Shown piece by piece: positions 1 to 5,526 of a stretch of DNA of 5,526 bases; within the stretch, counting starts at the first letter, position 1, and every line of letters starts with the position of its first letter. The notes beneath the pieces were generated by a model. That model was not told the origin of the DNA. It searched no databases and saw nothing but the letters and a program-made list of their open reading frames with translations. The position numbers and the translations under genes are program-made. The stretch is from Bacteroidota bacterium. Its GTDB lineage: Bacteria > Bacteroidota > Bacteroidia > Chitinophagales > Chitinophagaceae. Location of the stretch: the NCBI GenBank assembly GCA_023409675.1, contig JAEYRC010000017.1, positions 1-5,526 on the forward strand, written 5' to 3'.

Positions 1-644
1 GAAGCAATGTCACTGGGGTTGATGAAGTCGATGGAATTACTGTTGCTCGACTGGGTATTGATGGGAAGCGCTACTCCGTCAACAATATACAGCGGATTAC
101 TGGTTGCCTGGATCGAGCTGAAGCCCCTGATCCGTACATTGGTTTGTCCGCCGGGCCGGCCCGAATTGGTATTCACCTGAACCCCGGGCATTCTTCCTGC
201 CAGGGCCTGGTTCAAGGATGCCGCCGGCCGCTCCTGCAATTCTGCAGCGCGCACCGAACTGACCGCACCGGTGAGATCTGATCGCCTGGCCGTACCATAC
301 CCTACCACCACAACATCATCGAGTGTCTGGTCGTCGGGTACCAGGGTAACGTTGAGCGAATTGCTGGCCGGGATGGTCAGGTCACGCGTTACATGACCAA
401 CGAAACTAAAACTAAGCACGGAGGAACCCGCGGGAACCTGGATGGAATATAATCCCTCTCCGTCTGTTTGTGTGGCTACCTGTGTTCCCTTAACCGTTAC
501 CGTTACCCCTGCAAGTGGCTGATTGCTTTGGGGATCAGTAACCTTTCCGGTGACGGTTCTTGTTTGAGCAAAACACCATACCGAGAGGAGCAGCAAGAGC
601 ATGCTTAAACTCCCCGCCCTTGAAAAAAATGGTCGATTTTCCAT
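1..644 (-). CDS. SusC/RagA-family TonB-linked outer membrane receptor, N-terminal part
   Basis: Seen: an open frame of 214 full codons runs from ATG at 644 to the left edge, where the rest of the gene is missing. Residues 1-26 form a signal peptide with a leucine-rich core (SMLLLLLSVW) and a likely cut after CFA. Residues about 29-105 form a carboxypeptidase-D-regulatory-like beta domain (VTGKVTDPQSNQPLAGVTV). A TonB-box region DDVVVVGYGT follows at 109-118, then the start of the plug domain with LNQALAGRMPGVQV, RIRGFSS and PLYIVDGV. Known: such receptors form the outer-membrane barrel of SusCD glycan importers, powered by TonB-ExbBD; full proteins are usually about 1000 residues. There is no STN domain before the regulatory-like domain, so control by an ECF sigma/anti-sigma pair is unlikely. 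The 644 start places the signal peptide at the N-terminus; an in-frame ATG at 740 would add 32 residues, including charged ones, and is less likely. Its SusD partner should lie beyond the left edge. Confidence 0.95.
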   Translation of the reverse strand, partial: MENRPFFSRAGSLSMLLLLLSVWCFAQTRTVTGKVTDPQSNQPLAGVTVTVKGTQVATQTDGEGLYSIQVPAGSSVLSFSFVGHVTRDLTIPASNSLNVTLVPDDQTLDDVVVVGYGTARRSDLTGAVSSVRAAELQERPAASLNQALAGRMPGVQVNTNSGRPGGQTNVRIRGFSSIQATSNPLYIVDGVALPINTQSSNSNSIDFINPSDIA

Positions 645-1033
645 ACGTAAGCGTTGTGGTTTTAAAAGATGATGATTCAATAAAAAAACAGAAAGCCTGC
701 ATTGCTTTATGGCGGCTGTATTGCCATCACGCAAATGCATAAGTTAATCTACAGCGGGCAGGAGTTAACCGATGTTCTCAGGGAACGTACAGGAAATCTT
801 TACTACTAAACAAGCCTGGAAATAGGGGGTAATTTTCAATCAGGGTAAATCGTTTTAGCAAATGCTTACATGGATAAGGATTTTGATTAAGACCCGGCAG
901 CCGATTTTTATGCTGCATGGTTCTATAAATATTTTATTGGTTTTTGAAACAATAGGGCACTGCAACATGTATACTGTTCAGCATGGAACAATAACGTAGT
1001 TTGTCACCGCTTACCGGCTTAAAAAAAATCAGC
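645..1033. other. Noncoding gap between GH92 and the SusC-type gene
   Basis: This 389-base, AT-rich stretch has no convincing gene on either strand. The short open frame on the plus strand around 560-742 runs over the receptor start and has no recognisable protein character. The gap holds a poly-T tract with a small stem right after the GH92 stop, the operator-like motif at 847-861, and two AGTTAAYC direct repeats at 742-749 and 763-770. A 5-bp stem (897-901 with 912-916) could form in a leader but is too weak to call. I could not find a good Bacteroidota -33/-7 promoter pair: TTTG is present on the minus strand at the motif, but no clear TAnnTTTG lies at the right distance. Confidence 0.8.
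847..861 (-). promoter_or_regulatory. Candidate LacI-family operator upstream of the SusC-type gene
   Basis: Seen: on the minus strand this reads TTGCTAAAACGATTT. It matches 13 of 15 bases of TTGCTATATCGATTT upstream of GH92 (3369-3383), in the same orientation relative to the gene. Around the central CG, the flanks 844-851 and 852-859 are complementary at 6 of 8 positions. Known: LacI-family proteins bind imperfect palindromes, commonly with a central CG where the hinge leucine enters the minor groove. Inferred: the LacI-family regulator at 3462-4478 binds here and controls the receptor gene. The site is about 200 bases upstream of the chosen start, so the transcript would have a long leader, or the site acts at a distance. 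Palindromy is weaker than at the GH92 site. Confidence 0.4.
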
Positions 1034-1044
1034 TTATTCCGCTG
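1021..1044 (-). terminator. Weak candidate terminator at the end of the GH92 gene
   Basis: On the minus strand a 4-bp stem CAGC/GCTG (1044-1041 with 1033-1030) with a 7-base loop overlaps the GH92 stop codon. It is followed by A and eight T residues (1028-1021). The T tract is typical of an intrinsic terminator, but the stem is short and not GC-rich, so termination may be partial and some read-through into the SusC-type gene is possible. Confidence 0.35.
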
Positions 1045-3319
1045 TTGAAAAAGAATAGGGAAAAGCCGCTGCTTCAGTGCCTCTTTTTTTATTGGGTTGA
1101 TCTTTTAACTCAAAATACAACTCACCACCTTTCTGCAGGTCAGCATGGCTGATCCAGTTCTTCGTATAATTCTTACCGTTAAGTTTCATGCTGTTGATGT
1201 AATAATTCGACTTATCGGAAGCCGGTGCACGGATGACAAGTTGTTTTCCATCTTCCAGTTTAATGGTCATCTTTTTAAATAAGGGAGAACCCAATACATA
1301 CTGGGGTGTTCCCGGGCAGACCGGATAGAAGCCCATAGCGGAAAAGACATACCAGGCAGAAGTTTGCCCGTTATCTTCATCTCCGCAATAGCCGTCAGGA
1401 TTTGGCGTATACATCCGGTTCATGACTTCCCGTACCCAATGCTGTGTTTTCCAGGGCTGACCAGCATAGTTATACAGGTAGGTCATATGCTGAATCGGCT
1501 GGTTGCCATGGGCATACTGGCCCATGTTGGCAATCTGCATTTCCCTGATCTCATGGATTACAAAACCATAATACGATTCATCATAATCGGGCGGCATTAC
1601 AAACACCGAATCAAGCATTTTCGCGAATGCTTCTCTTCCACCCATCAGATCAGCGAGTCCGGCAATATCATGAAAAACACTCCAGGTATAATGCCAGCTG
1701 TTCCCTTCGGTAAAAGCATCACCCCATTTGAATGGATTGAAGGGTTTTTGGAAACTGCCGTCCTTATTTTTTCCGCGCATCAGTTTTGTTTCGGGGTCAA
1801 AAAGATTGCGGTAATTCTGTCCGCGCTTTTCAAAACGGTCGATCTCTTCCTGCGGCCTGTTCAATGCCCTGGCCAGTCGCGATATGGTAAAATCGTCATA
1901 CGCATATTCCAGGGTACGCGCCGCGTTTTCATTGATCTTCACATCATAAGGCACATAACCGAGTTCATTGTAATATTTCACCCCCTTACGCCCAACAGCG
2001 GTCATGGGACCTTCATTCTCAGAATTTTTCAGAATAGCTTCATAAAGGGTATTAATATCATAACCCCGGATACCTTTAATGTATGAATCGGATATGATCG
2101 CGGCAGAATTGGAGCCGATCATGATATCGCGCAAACCCGGACTTGCCCATTCGGGTAACCATCCCCCTTCTTTATACGCGTTGGCCAATCCTTCCATCAT
2201 CTGGCTGTTCAGTTCAGGATACATCAGCGTCAGAAAAGGAAACACCGCGCGGAATGTATCCCAGAATCCGGTATCCGTGAACATGTAACCAGGTAATACT
2301 TTACCGTTATACGGACTATAATGAACTATCCTTCCGTCTTTATCATATTCGTAAAACTTCCTTGGGAACAGCAGCAGCCGGTACAGGCAGGAATAAAACG
2401 TACGAACCTCATCAACGGTTCCACCTTCAACCAGTATACGGCCGAGTTCTTTATTCCATGCGCGACGTCCGGCATCCTTTATCTGGTCGAACCCGCTATC
2501 AGCGATTTCACGCTGCAGGTTCAGTTCCGCCTGCTCATAACTGATAAAGGAGGAGGCCACTTTGAGATGTACCTTTTCTCCTTTTTTGGTGCTGAAGCCT
2601 ACAACAGCGCCGGCATGTTCACCCTGCATTTCATGCTGATCGCGCGCCAGTCTGCCACCATCCCAGGTATGGGTAACCGAAAATGGCTTATCGATATAGA
2701 TAACAAAATAATTTTTGAAATTTTCAGGTACCCCTCCACTATTGCGGGTGGTATAGCCGATGATCTTATTTTCTTCGGGAATGATCTTCACATACGACCC
2801 TTTTTCAAAGGCATCTATAACGATAAATGAACTGTCTGTTTGGGGGAAGGTGAAGCGAAAGCGGGCCGCGCGTTCTGTTGGCGCAATTTCAGTGGTCACA
2901 TCGGCATCGGCGAGGTAGACACTGTAATAATAGGGCGTGGATGTTTCGGCTTTATGCGAGAACCAGCTCGCCCGGTCATTCGGGCTGAAACGAAGTTTAC
3001 GGGTAACCGGCATAATGGAAAACTGGCCATAGTCATTCATCCAGGGTGAAGGCTGATGGGTTTGCTTAAACCCTTTGATCTTATCAGCAGAATACTGATA
3101 AATCCAGCCATTGCCATTATCGTTGGTTTGCGGCGTCCAGAAGTTCATGCCCCAGGGAAGCGCAATTGCCGGATAGGTATTGCCGTTAGAAAGACTTCCT
3201 TTCGAATCGGTACCCATCAATGGATTAACCCAGTCGACCGGATCGGTCACTTTTTGTACCATCTGACCCTGGCCTGAAATGGTGATCAGCATGAATACCG
3301 CGGCAAGTAATGACTTCAT
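1034..3319 (-). CDS. GH92 exo-alpha-mannosidase, probably alpha-1,2-specific, periplasmic
   Basis: Removes terminal alpha-linked mannose from N-glycans or mannan by a Ca2+-dependent inverting mechanism (family knowledge). The 761-residue protein is a normal full length for GH92. Residues 1-19 are a signal peptide without a lipobox cysteine, pointing to the periplasm. The N-terminal beta-sandwich starts near DWVNPLMGTD (29-38); the (alpha/alpha)6 catalytic domain fills the rest. Seen: general-acid motif TEGNSWHYTW with E538; HGNQPIQHM and YLYNYAGQPWKTQ at 604-626; GDEDNGQTSAW at 646-656 with D647 and D649 as base candidates; W93 in QPSPWMNDYG; and the dyad H589-E590. From memory, Bacteroides thetaiotaomicron BT3990 uses E533, D642, D644, W88, H584 and E585; all six lie exactly five residues earlier, which supports alpha-1,2 specificity. 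The start is fixed by the signal peptide, with CAGGG just upstream. Preceded by a LacI-family gene and a promoter/operator candidate. No broken or missing key residue is seen. Confidence 0.97.
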   Translation of the reverse strand: MKSLLAAVFMLITISGQGQMVQKVTDPVDWVNPLMGTDSKGSLSNGNTYPAIALPWGMNFWTPQTNDNGNGWIYQYSADKIKGFKQTHQPSPWMNDYGQFSIMPVTRKLRFSPNDRASWFSHKAETSTPYYYSVYLADADVTTEIAPTERAARFRFTFPQTDSSFIVIDAFEKGSYVKIIPEENKIIGYTTRNSGGVPENFKNYFVIYIDKPFSVTHTWDGGRLARDQHEMQGEHAGAVVGFSTKKGEKVHLKVASSFISYEQAELNLQREIADSGFDQIKDAGRRAWNKELGRILVEGGTVDEVRTFYSCLYRLLLFPRKFYEYDKDGRIVHYSPYNGKVLPGYMFTDTGFWDTFRAVFPFLTLMYPELNSQMMEGLANAYKEGGWLPEWASPGLRDIMIGSNSAAIISDSYIKGIRGYDINTLYEAILKNSENEGPMTAVGRKGVKYYNELGYVPYDVKINENAARTLEYAYDDFTISRLARALNRPQEEIDRFEKRGQNYRNLFDPETKLMRGKNKDGSFQKPFNPFKWGDAFTEGNSWHYTWSVFHDIAGLADLMGGREAFAKMLDSVFVMPPDYDESYYGFVIHEIREMQIANMGQYAHGNQPIQHMTYLYNYAGQPWKTQHWVREVMNRMYTPNPDGYCGDEDNGQTSAWYVFSAMGFYPVCPGTPQYVLGSPLFKKMTIKLEDGKQLVIRAPASDKSNYYINSMKLNGKNYTKNWISHADLQKGGELYFELKDQPNKKRGTEAAAFPYSFSTAE

Positions 3320-3353
3320 TTTTCCCTGATTTAAATTGAAGAATTTTCCTGGT

Positions 3354-3384
3354 TAAATTTAGGTTGCAAAATCGATATAGCAAG
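3354..3384 (-). promoter_or_regulatory. Candidate Bacteroidota-type promoter of the GH92 gene
   Basis: On the minus strand CTTG (3384-3381) is followed by a 19-base spacer and TAAATTTA (3361-3354). The known Bacteroidota housekeeping promoter is TTTG at -33 and TAnnTTTG at -7 with about this spacing, so three of four and five of six defined bases match. Transcription would start near 3347 and leave a leader of about 25-30 bases before ATG at 3319. The operator-like palindrome at 3364-3383 covers the -33 box and most of the spacer, which would suit repression by blocking the polymerase. Confidence 0.42.
3364..3383 (-). promoter_or_regulatory. Candidate LacI-family operator in front of GH92
   Basis: The plus strand reads TTGCAAAATCGATATAGCAA. 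The two 10-base halves are complementary at 8 of 10 positions around a central CG, with perfect outer TTGC/GCAA arms and inner ATC/GAT. Size, symmetry and central CG are typical of LacI-family operators. It lies between the LacI-family gene and GH92, about 45 bases before the GH92 start, and overlaps the promoter candidate. Its core recurs at 847-861. That the neighbouring regulator binds it is inferred from position and symmetry only. Confidence 0.52.
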
Positions 3385-3461
3385 GGTTTTTACAAGATTT
3401 AATTCTATTTCGCGAACATTGATTTAAACACCTTCTTCAGGAATGATATTTACCGGTTTTG

Positions 3462-4478
3462 TTACAGAGAATGGCGGGAAATAAAGCGGGGTTTTAACAT
3501 GCGCTGCGCGCTTTTCAACTGAACTTTTTCACCCCGTATCAGTTCCATCAGCAGGCGGATGGAATTGCGGGCGATATCCTCTACAGGTTGTTCGATACTG
3601 GATATTCCGGGAGGGTAGAACCTGAAAAGATAATCATCATCAAAGCATACCACCGCCATATCATCCGGTATGCTTAAGCCCAGTTGGCGGATGCTTTCAA
3701 GACCGGCGATGCCGAAATAATTTGTCGCAAAAAACAGGGCATCCAACTCTTTATGCTGTGCTATAAATTCTTTTATGGCCTGTGTAGCCTCTTCACTACG
3801 GAGGGCATAGGGAAGTTTCAGTACATATTTGCGGCGGAAGGCCCGCTTGTTTTCGGTCAGGGTTTTCCGGTAGGCTTCTTCACGCTGCTGCAATTGCACC
3901 AAATTCAGGTCGGGCGTTACATATCCGATACGCTGATAGCCTTTGCGGATCAATCGTAGCATGCCTTCTTTTACGCCCGCGGCATTATCTACCAGCACAT
4001 AAGGAATTTTCAGTTGCGGAACATAACTGTCTACAAACACCAAAGGCCGATGATCGGCCATCAGTTCGCCAATTACTTCCTCCATTCCCGGCACCGGAGT
4101 GATCAGGTATCCATCAACCTGCCGCTGAGAAAGCATCCTCACCATATCCGTTCCGCGCAGCGCGTTATTTTCTGTACTACAATAGATAATCCTATAGCCT
4201 TCTGACTGCGCTTCCTCATCGATGATCCTGGCGAGTTCCGCAAAAAAGCGACCGGATATCGATTCCACCACCAGTCCGATGATCTTTGATTTTCCTGTCC
4301 GCAGACTAACCGCAACCTGATTGGGATGGTAACCCATTTTTTGGGCCAGTAGTTTAATACGATCCGACACATCATCGCTGATGCGCATCTGGCGGGACTT
4401 ATCATTCAATACAAATGATACGGTAGAAGGAGAAACTCCTGCCGCATTAGCGATATCCTTTAAGGATACTTTACTCAT
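3462..4478 (-). CDS. LacI-family transcriptional regulator
   Basis: A 338-residue DNA-binding sugar sensor, the usual length for the LacI/GalR family. Seen: the N-terminal helix-turn-helix VSLKDIANAAGVSPSTVSFV at 4-23; GYHPN at 49-53; the hinge region NQVAVSLRTGKS at 53-64, with L59 as the probable minor-groove leucine; then a periplasmic-binding-protein-like sensor domain from about 66 with VDGYLITPV, PLVFVDSY, DNAAGV, GYQRIGYV, FDDDYLFRFYPPGISSIEQP and a typical C-terminal helix. Start: ATG at 4478 puts the helix-turn-helix at residue 4, as in the family. The frame stays open to ATG at 4634, which would add 52 residues of no recognised domain and begin only 15 bases after the SusD terminator, so I reject it. 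The effector is unknown; mannose or a mannose-derived sugar is a guess from the GH92 neighbour. The likely targets are the operator-like sites at 3364-3383 and 847-861. No clear terminator follows, so some transcripts may continue into GH92. Confidence 0.95.
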   Translation of the reverse strand: MSKVSLKDIANAAGVSPSTVSFVLNDKSRQMRISDDVSDRIKLLAQKMGYHPNQVAVSLRTGKSKIIGLVVESISGRFFAELARIIDEEAQSEGYRIIYCSTENNALRGTDMVRMLSQRQVDGYLITPVPGMEEVIGELMADHRPLVFVDSYVPQLKIPYVLVDNAAGVKEGMLRLIRKGYQRIGYVTPDLNLVQLQQREEAYRKTLTENKRAFRRKYVLKLPYALRSEEATQAIKEFIAQHKELDALFFATNYFGIAGLESIRQLGLSIPDDMAVVCFDDDYLFRFYPPGISSIEQPVEDIARNSIRLLMELIRGEKVQLKSAQRMLKPRFISRHSL

Positions 4479-4648
4479 AAACGTATAATTACCCTTCGGT
4501 ATTTTTATTCCCAGAGGCAGACCGGAAATCAGCGATACAATTTTATTATCAACCGAAATCCCGGATGGTTCAATATTACTAAAGGTAATATTTTGATAAC
4601 GGAAATCTACCGGCTGTTTAAATCTGTTAGCCATTTTACAGGGATCTC
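4479..4648. other. Leader/promoter region of the LacI-family gene
   Basis: A 170-base AT-rich stretch between the SusD terminator and the chosen regulator start. It stays open in the regulator's frame back to ATG at 4634, but that part shows no known domain. It contains the inverted repeat at 4572-4592. Two -7-like octamers are visible on the minus strand (TAATATTG within the repeat region and TAAAATTG closer to the gene), each one base off TAnnTTTG, but neither has a TTTG at the proper distance, so no promoter is called. GAAGGG about 12 bases before the start is a possible, rather distant, ribosome-binding site. Confidence 0.6.
4572..4592. repeat. Perfect 8-bp inverted repeat upstream of the LacI-family gene
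   Basis: The plus strand reads AATATTAC, five bases TAAAG, then GTAATATT, a perfect inverted repeat 94 bases or more upstream of the regulator start. It is too AT-rich and lacks a T tract on the correct side to be a good terminator, and it does not resemble the CG-centred sites near GH92. It could be a binding site for another dimeric regulator, for autoregulation, or a chance structure in AT-rich DNA. Confidence 0.5.
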
Positions 4649-4679
4649 AAAAAAAAGGCCGGCCCGAAGGCCAGCCTTT
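4649..4679 (-). terminator. Strong intrinsic terminator after the SusD-type gene
   Basis: On the minus strand AAAGGCTGGCC (4679-4669) pairs with GGCCGGCCTTT (4664-4654) through 11 base pairs with one G-U. The four-base loop is TTCG, and the run of eight T residues spans 4656-4649. It starts 20 bases after the SusD stop codon. This ends the upstream transport unit and makes separate transcription of the LacI-family gene likely. Confidence 0.93.
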
Positions 4680-4698
4680 ATGTTGAATCAAAGGTTAT

Positions 4699-5526
4699 TT
4701 AGGGTTTCTGTGCCCACCATAATGGTGTCATCACTTCATCCGGACCACCCAGCGCGTTAACCGCCTGCTGATATCCTTCAGCATTGGTGTTGGCTAGTGA
4801 TGACGGATAGCGAACCCGCTGCGGGAAATTCTGAACCCTGCTGGTCATAACGTTGCCGGCATTGAGTGTTGGCATATTCGCCAGCGGATTTTCCACTGCA
4901 GGATTCTCGAAGAATGGTAATCCCAGACGGCGGTGATCACTCCAGGTTTCTAGTGGCAACCAGGGAACCTGAGCCAGAAATTTCTGGGTTATGATTTTAG
5001 TGAGGGCATCATTTTTCACCGAGCCATTTTCATATAAATGATTATCGGGGTATTTGATTTCCACTGTGCCGGTTGCATTGGTTTTACCGTTCACATAGGT
5101 CATGGTATGCGTTGCCGGAGGTTCTGCAGTATGTCCCCAGTTTACAGATGTTCCGGCTCTGTTGTACGATTGAGAAGACAGGTATTCAGCAACCCATGCA
5201 GAAAGGTTCCAGTATTCGAAACTTGCCCGGATTCCATCTTCATAAGCCTGCTGTGCGCTTTTCGAAACATTCCAGCCACGAACTGCAGCTTCAGCAATCA
5301 GGAATTCAGATTCCCATGGCGCAAAGAAGATGCGGCTGTTGGTACTGTTCCGGAAGTTATGGGCCAGACGCGGCTTTGTTCCTTCAAAAGCCCGCAGTTG
5401 ATTGCGCGATCCTTTAGCACCCCAGTCGCCATTGGCTGATGCATTCCAGGTGTACGCGGCATTGATTGTTTTGAATACGGATCCGTCGGGGTTCATCAGG
5501 TTCCGTTCAGTTGTACGGGCACTGGT
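4699..5526 (-). CDS. SusD/RagB-family glycan-binding outer-membrane lipoprotein, C-terminal part
   Basis: Seen: the frame is open from the right edge to TAA at 4701-4699, giving the last 275 residues; the N-terminus, with the expected lipoprotein signal and cysteine, lies outside. ATG at 5496 is internal, since the frame continues ten codons further to the edge. Numbered from the edge, FLIAEAAVRGW (75-85) and AYEDGIRASFEYW are helical TPR-like parts; KIITQKFLAQ (177-186), ETWSDHRRLGLP (193-204), RVRYPSS (237-243) and the terminal LWWAQKP follow. This pattern resembles the SusD-like_2 branch (PF12771), recalled without a search. Known: SusD proteins cap the SusC barrel at the cell surface and capture glycans or other nutrients. 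The matching SusC should lie upstream, beyond the right edge; the SusC-type gene at 1-644 is in a different unit. The terminator immediately after shows this is the last gene of its transcript. The bound substrate cannot be told from this part. Confidence 0.93.
   Translation of the reverse strand, partial: TSARTTERNLMNPDGSVFKTINAAYTWNASANGDWGAKGSRNQLRAFEGTKPRLAHNFRNSTNSRIFFAPWESEFLIAEAAVRGWNVSKSAQQAYEDGIRASFEYWNLSAWVAEYLSSQSYNRAGTSVNWGHTAEPPATHTMTYVNGKTNATGTVEIKYPDNHLYENGSVKNDALTKIITQKFLAQVPWLPLETWSDHRRLGLPFFENPAVENPLANMPTLNAGNVMTSRVQNFPQRVRYPSSLANTNAEGYQQAVNALGGPDEVMTPLWWAQKP

Noticed and set aside
604..606. HGNQP motif near residues 604-608 of GH92 as a changed catalytic site
   Set aside because: I first took the Q in this motif as a replaced specificity glutamate. 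The dyad that matters is H589-E590, in VIHEIREM, and it is intact. The coordinates given here are protein residues.
645..740. In-frame ATG at 740 as the start of the SusC-type receptor
   Set aside because: It would put 32 residues, including charged and histidine-rich ones, ahead of a normal signal peptide. The ATG at 644 gives a typical N-terminus.
897..916. GCAGC/GCTGC stem in the gap before the SusC-type gene
   Set aside because: Five base pairs with a ten-base loop and no following T tract; too weak for a terminator or structured RNA call.
1364..2086. 240-codon open frame on the plus strand opposite GH92
   Set aside because: It lies wholly opposite a strongly supported GH92 gene and its translation shows no recognisable domain. 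It is best explained as a shadow of the mannosidase codons.
2321..2830. 169-codon open frame on the plus strand opposite GH92
   Set aside because: Same reason: antisense to conserved GH92 coding sequence, no domain and no expression signal seen.
3409..3416. 8-bp palindrome TTCGCGAA between the LacI-family gene and GH92
   Set aside because: Complementarity stops at 8 bases, it does not match the shared motif, and it lies upstream of the promoter candidate. Likely chance.
5038..5439. Two overlapping open frames on the plus strand opposite the SusD-type gene
   Set aside because: Both are antisense to a clear SusD C-terminal region, cysteine-rich and without recognisable motifs.

Overview
The window looks like part of a polysaccharide utilization locus (PUL) from a member of the Bacteroidota. 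The evidence is a SusC-type TonB-linked receptor, a SusD-type lipoprotein and a GH92 alpha-mannosidase side by side. The protein style and moderate GC content would suit a Chitinophagaceae-like lineage, but that rank is a guess. All four genes lie on the minus strand, so transcription runs right to left.

In transcription order: (1) 5526-4699 is the C-terminal part of a SusD/RagB-family glycan-binding lipoprotein, cut by the right edge and closed by a strong intrinsic terminator with a UUCG loop (4679-4649). (2) 4648-4479 is the leader of the regulator gene and holds a perfect 8-bp inverted repeat. (3) 4478-3462 is a complete LacI-family transcription factor. (4) 3461-3320 is a short gap with a promoter candidate overlapped by a 20-bp near-palindrome with a central CG, as expected for a LacI-family operator. 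(5) 3319-1034 is a complete secreted GH92 exo-alpha-mannosidase whose catalytic and +1-subsite residues fit an alpha-1,2-mannosidase. (6) 1033-645 is a noncoding gap with a weak terminator candidate and a second copy of the core operator motif. (7) 644-1 is the N-terminal third or less of a SusC-type receptor, cut by the left edge.

Proposed logic (inference): the receptor and a SusD partner import mannose-containing oligosaccharides across the outer membrane, GH92 trims terminal alpha-mannose in the periplasm, and the LacI-family protein senses a released sugar and controls GH92 and the downstream receptor through the shared site. The SusD on the right and the SusC on the left belong to two different Sus pairs, because the SusD ends one unit and the SusC begins another. 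I see no mobile element, CRISPR array, tRNA or rRNA, and no gene set pointing to a wholly new system. The most informative new observation is the 15-bp motif shared by the GH92 and susC upstream regions.
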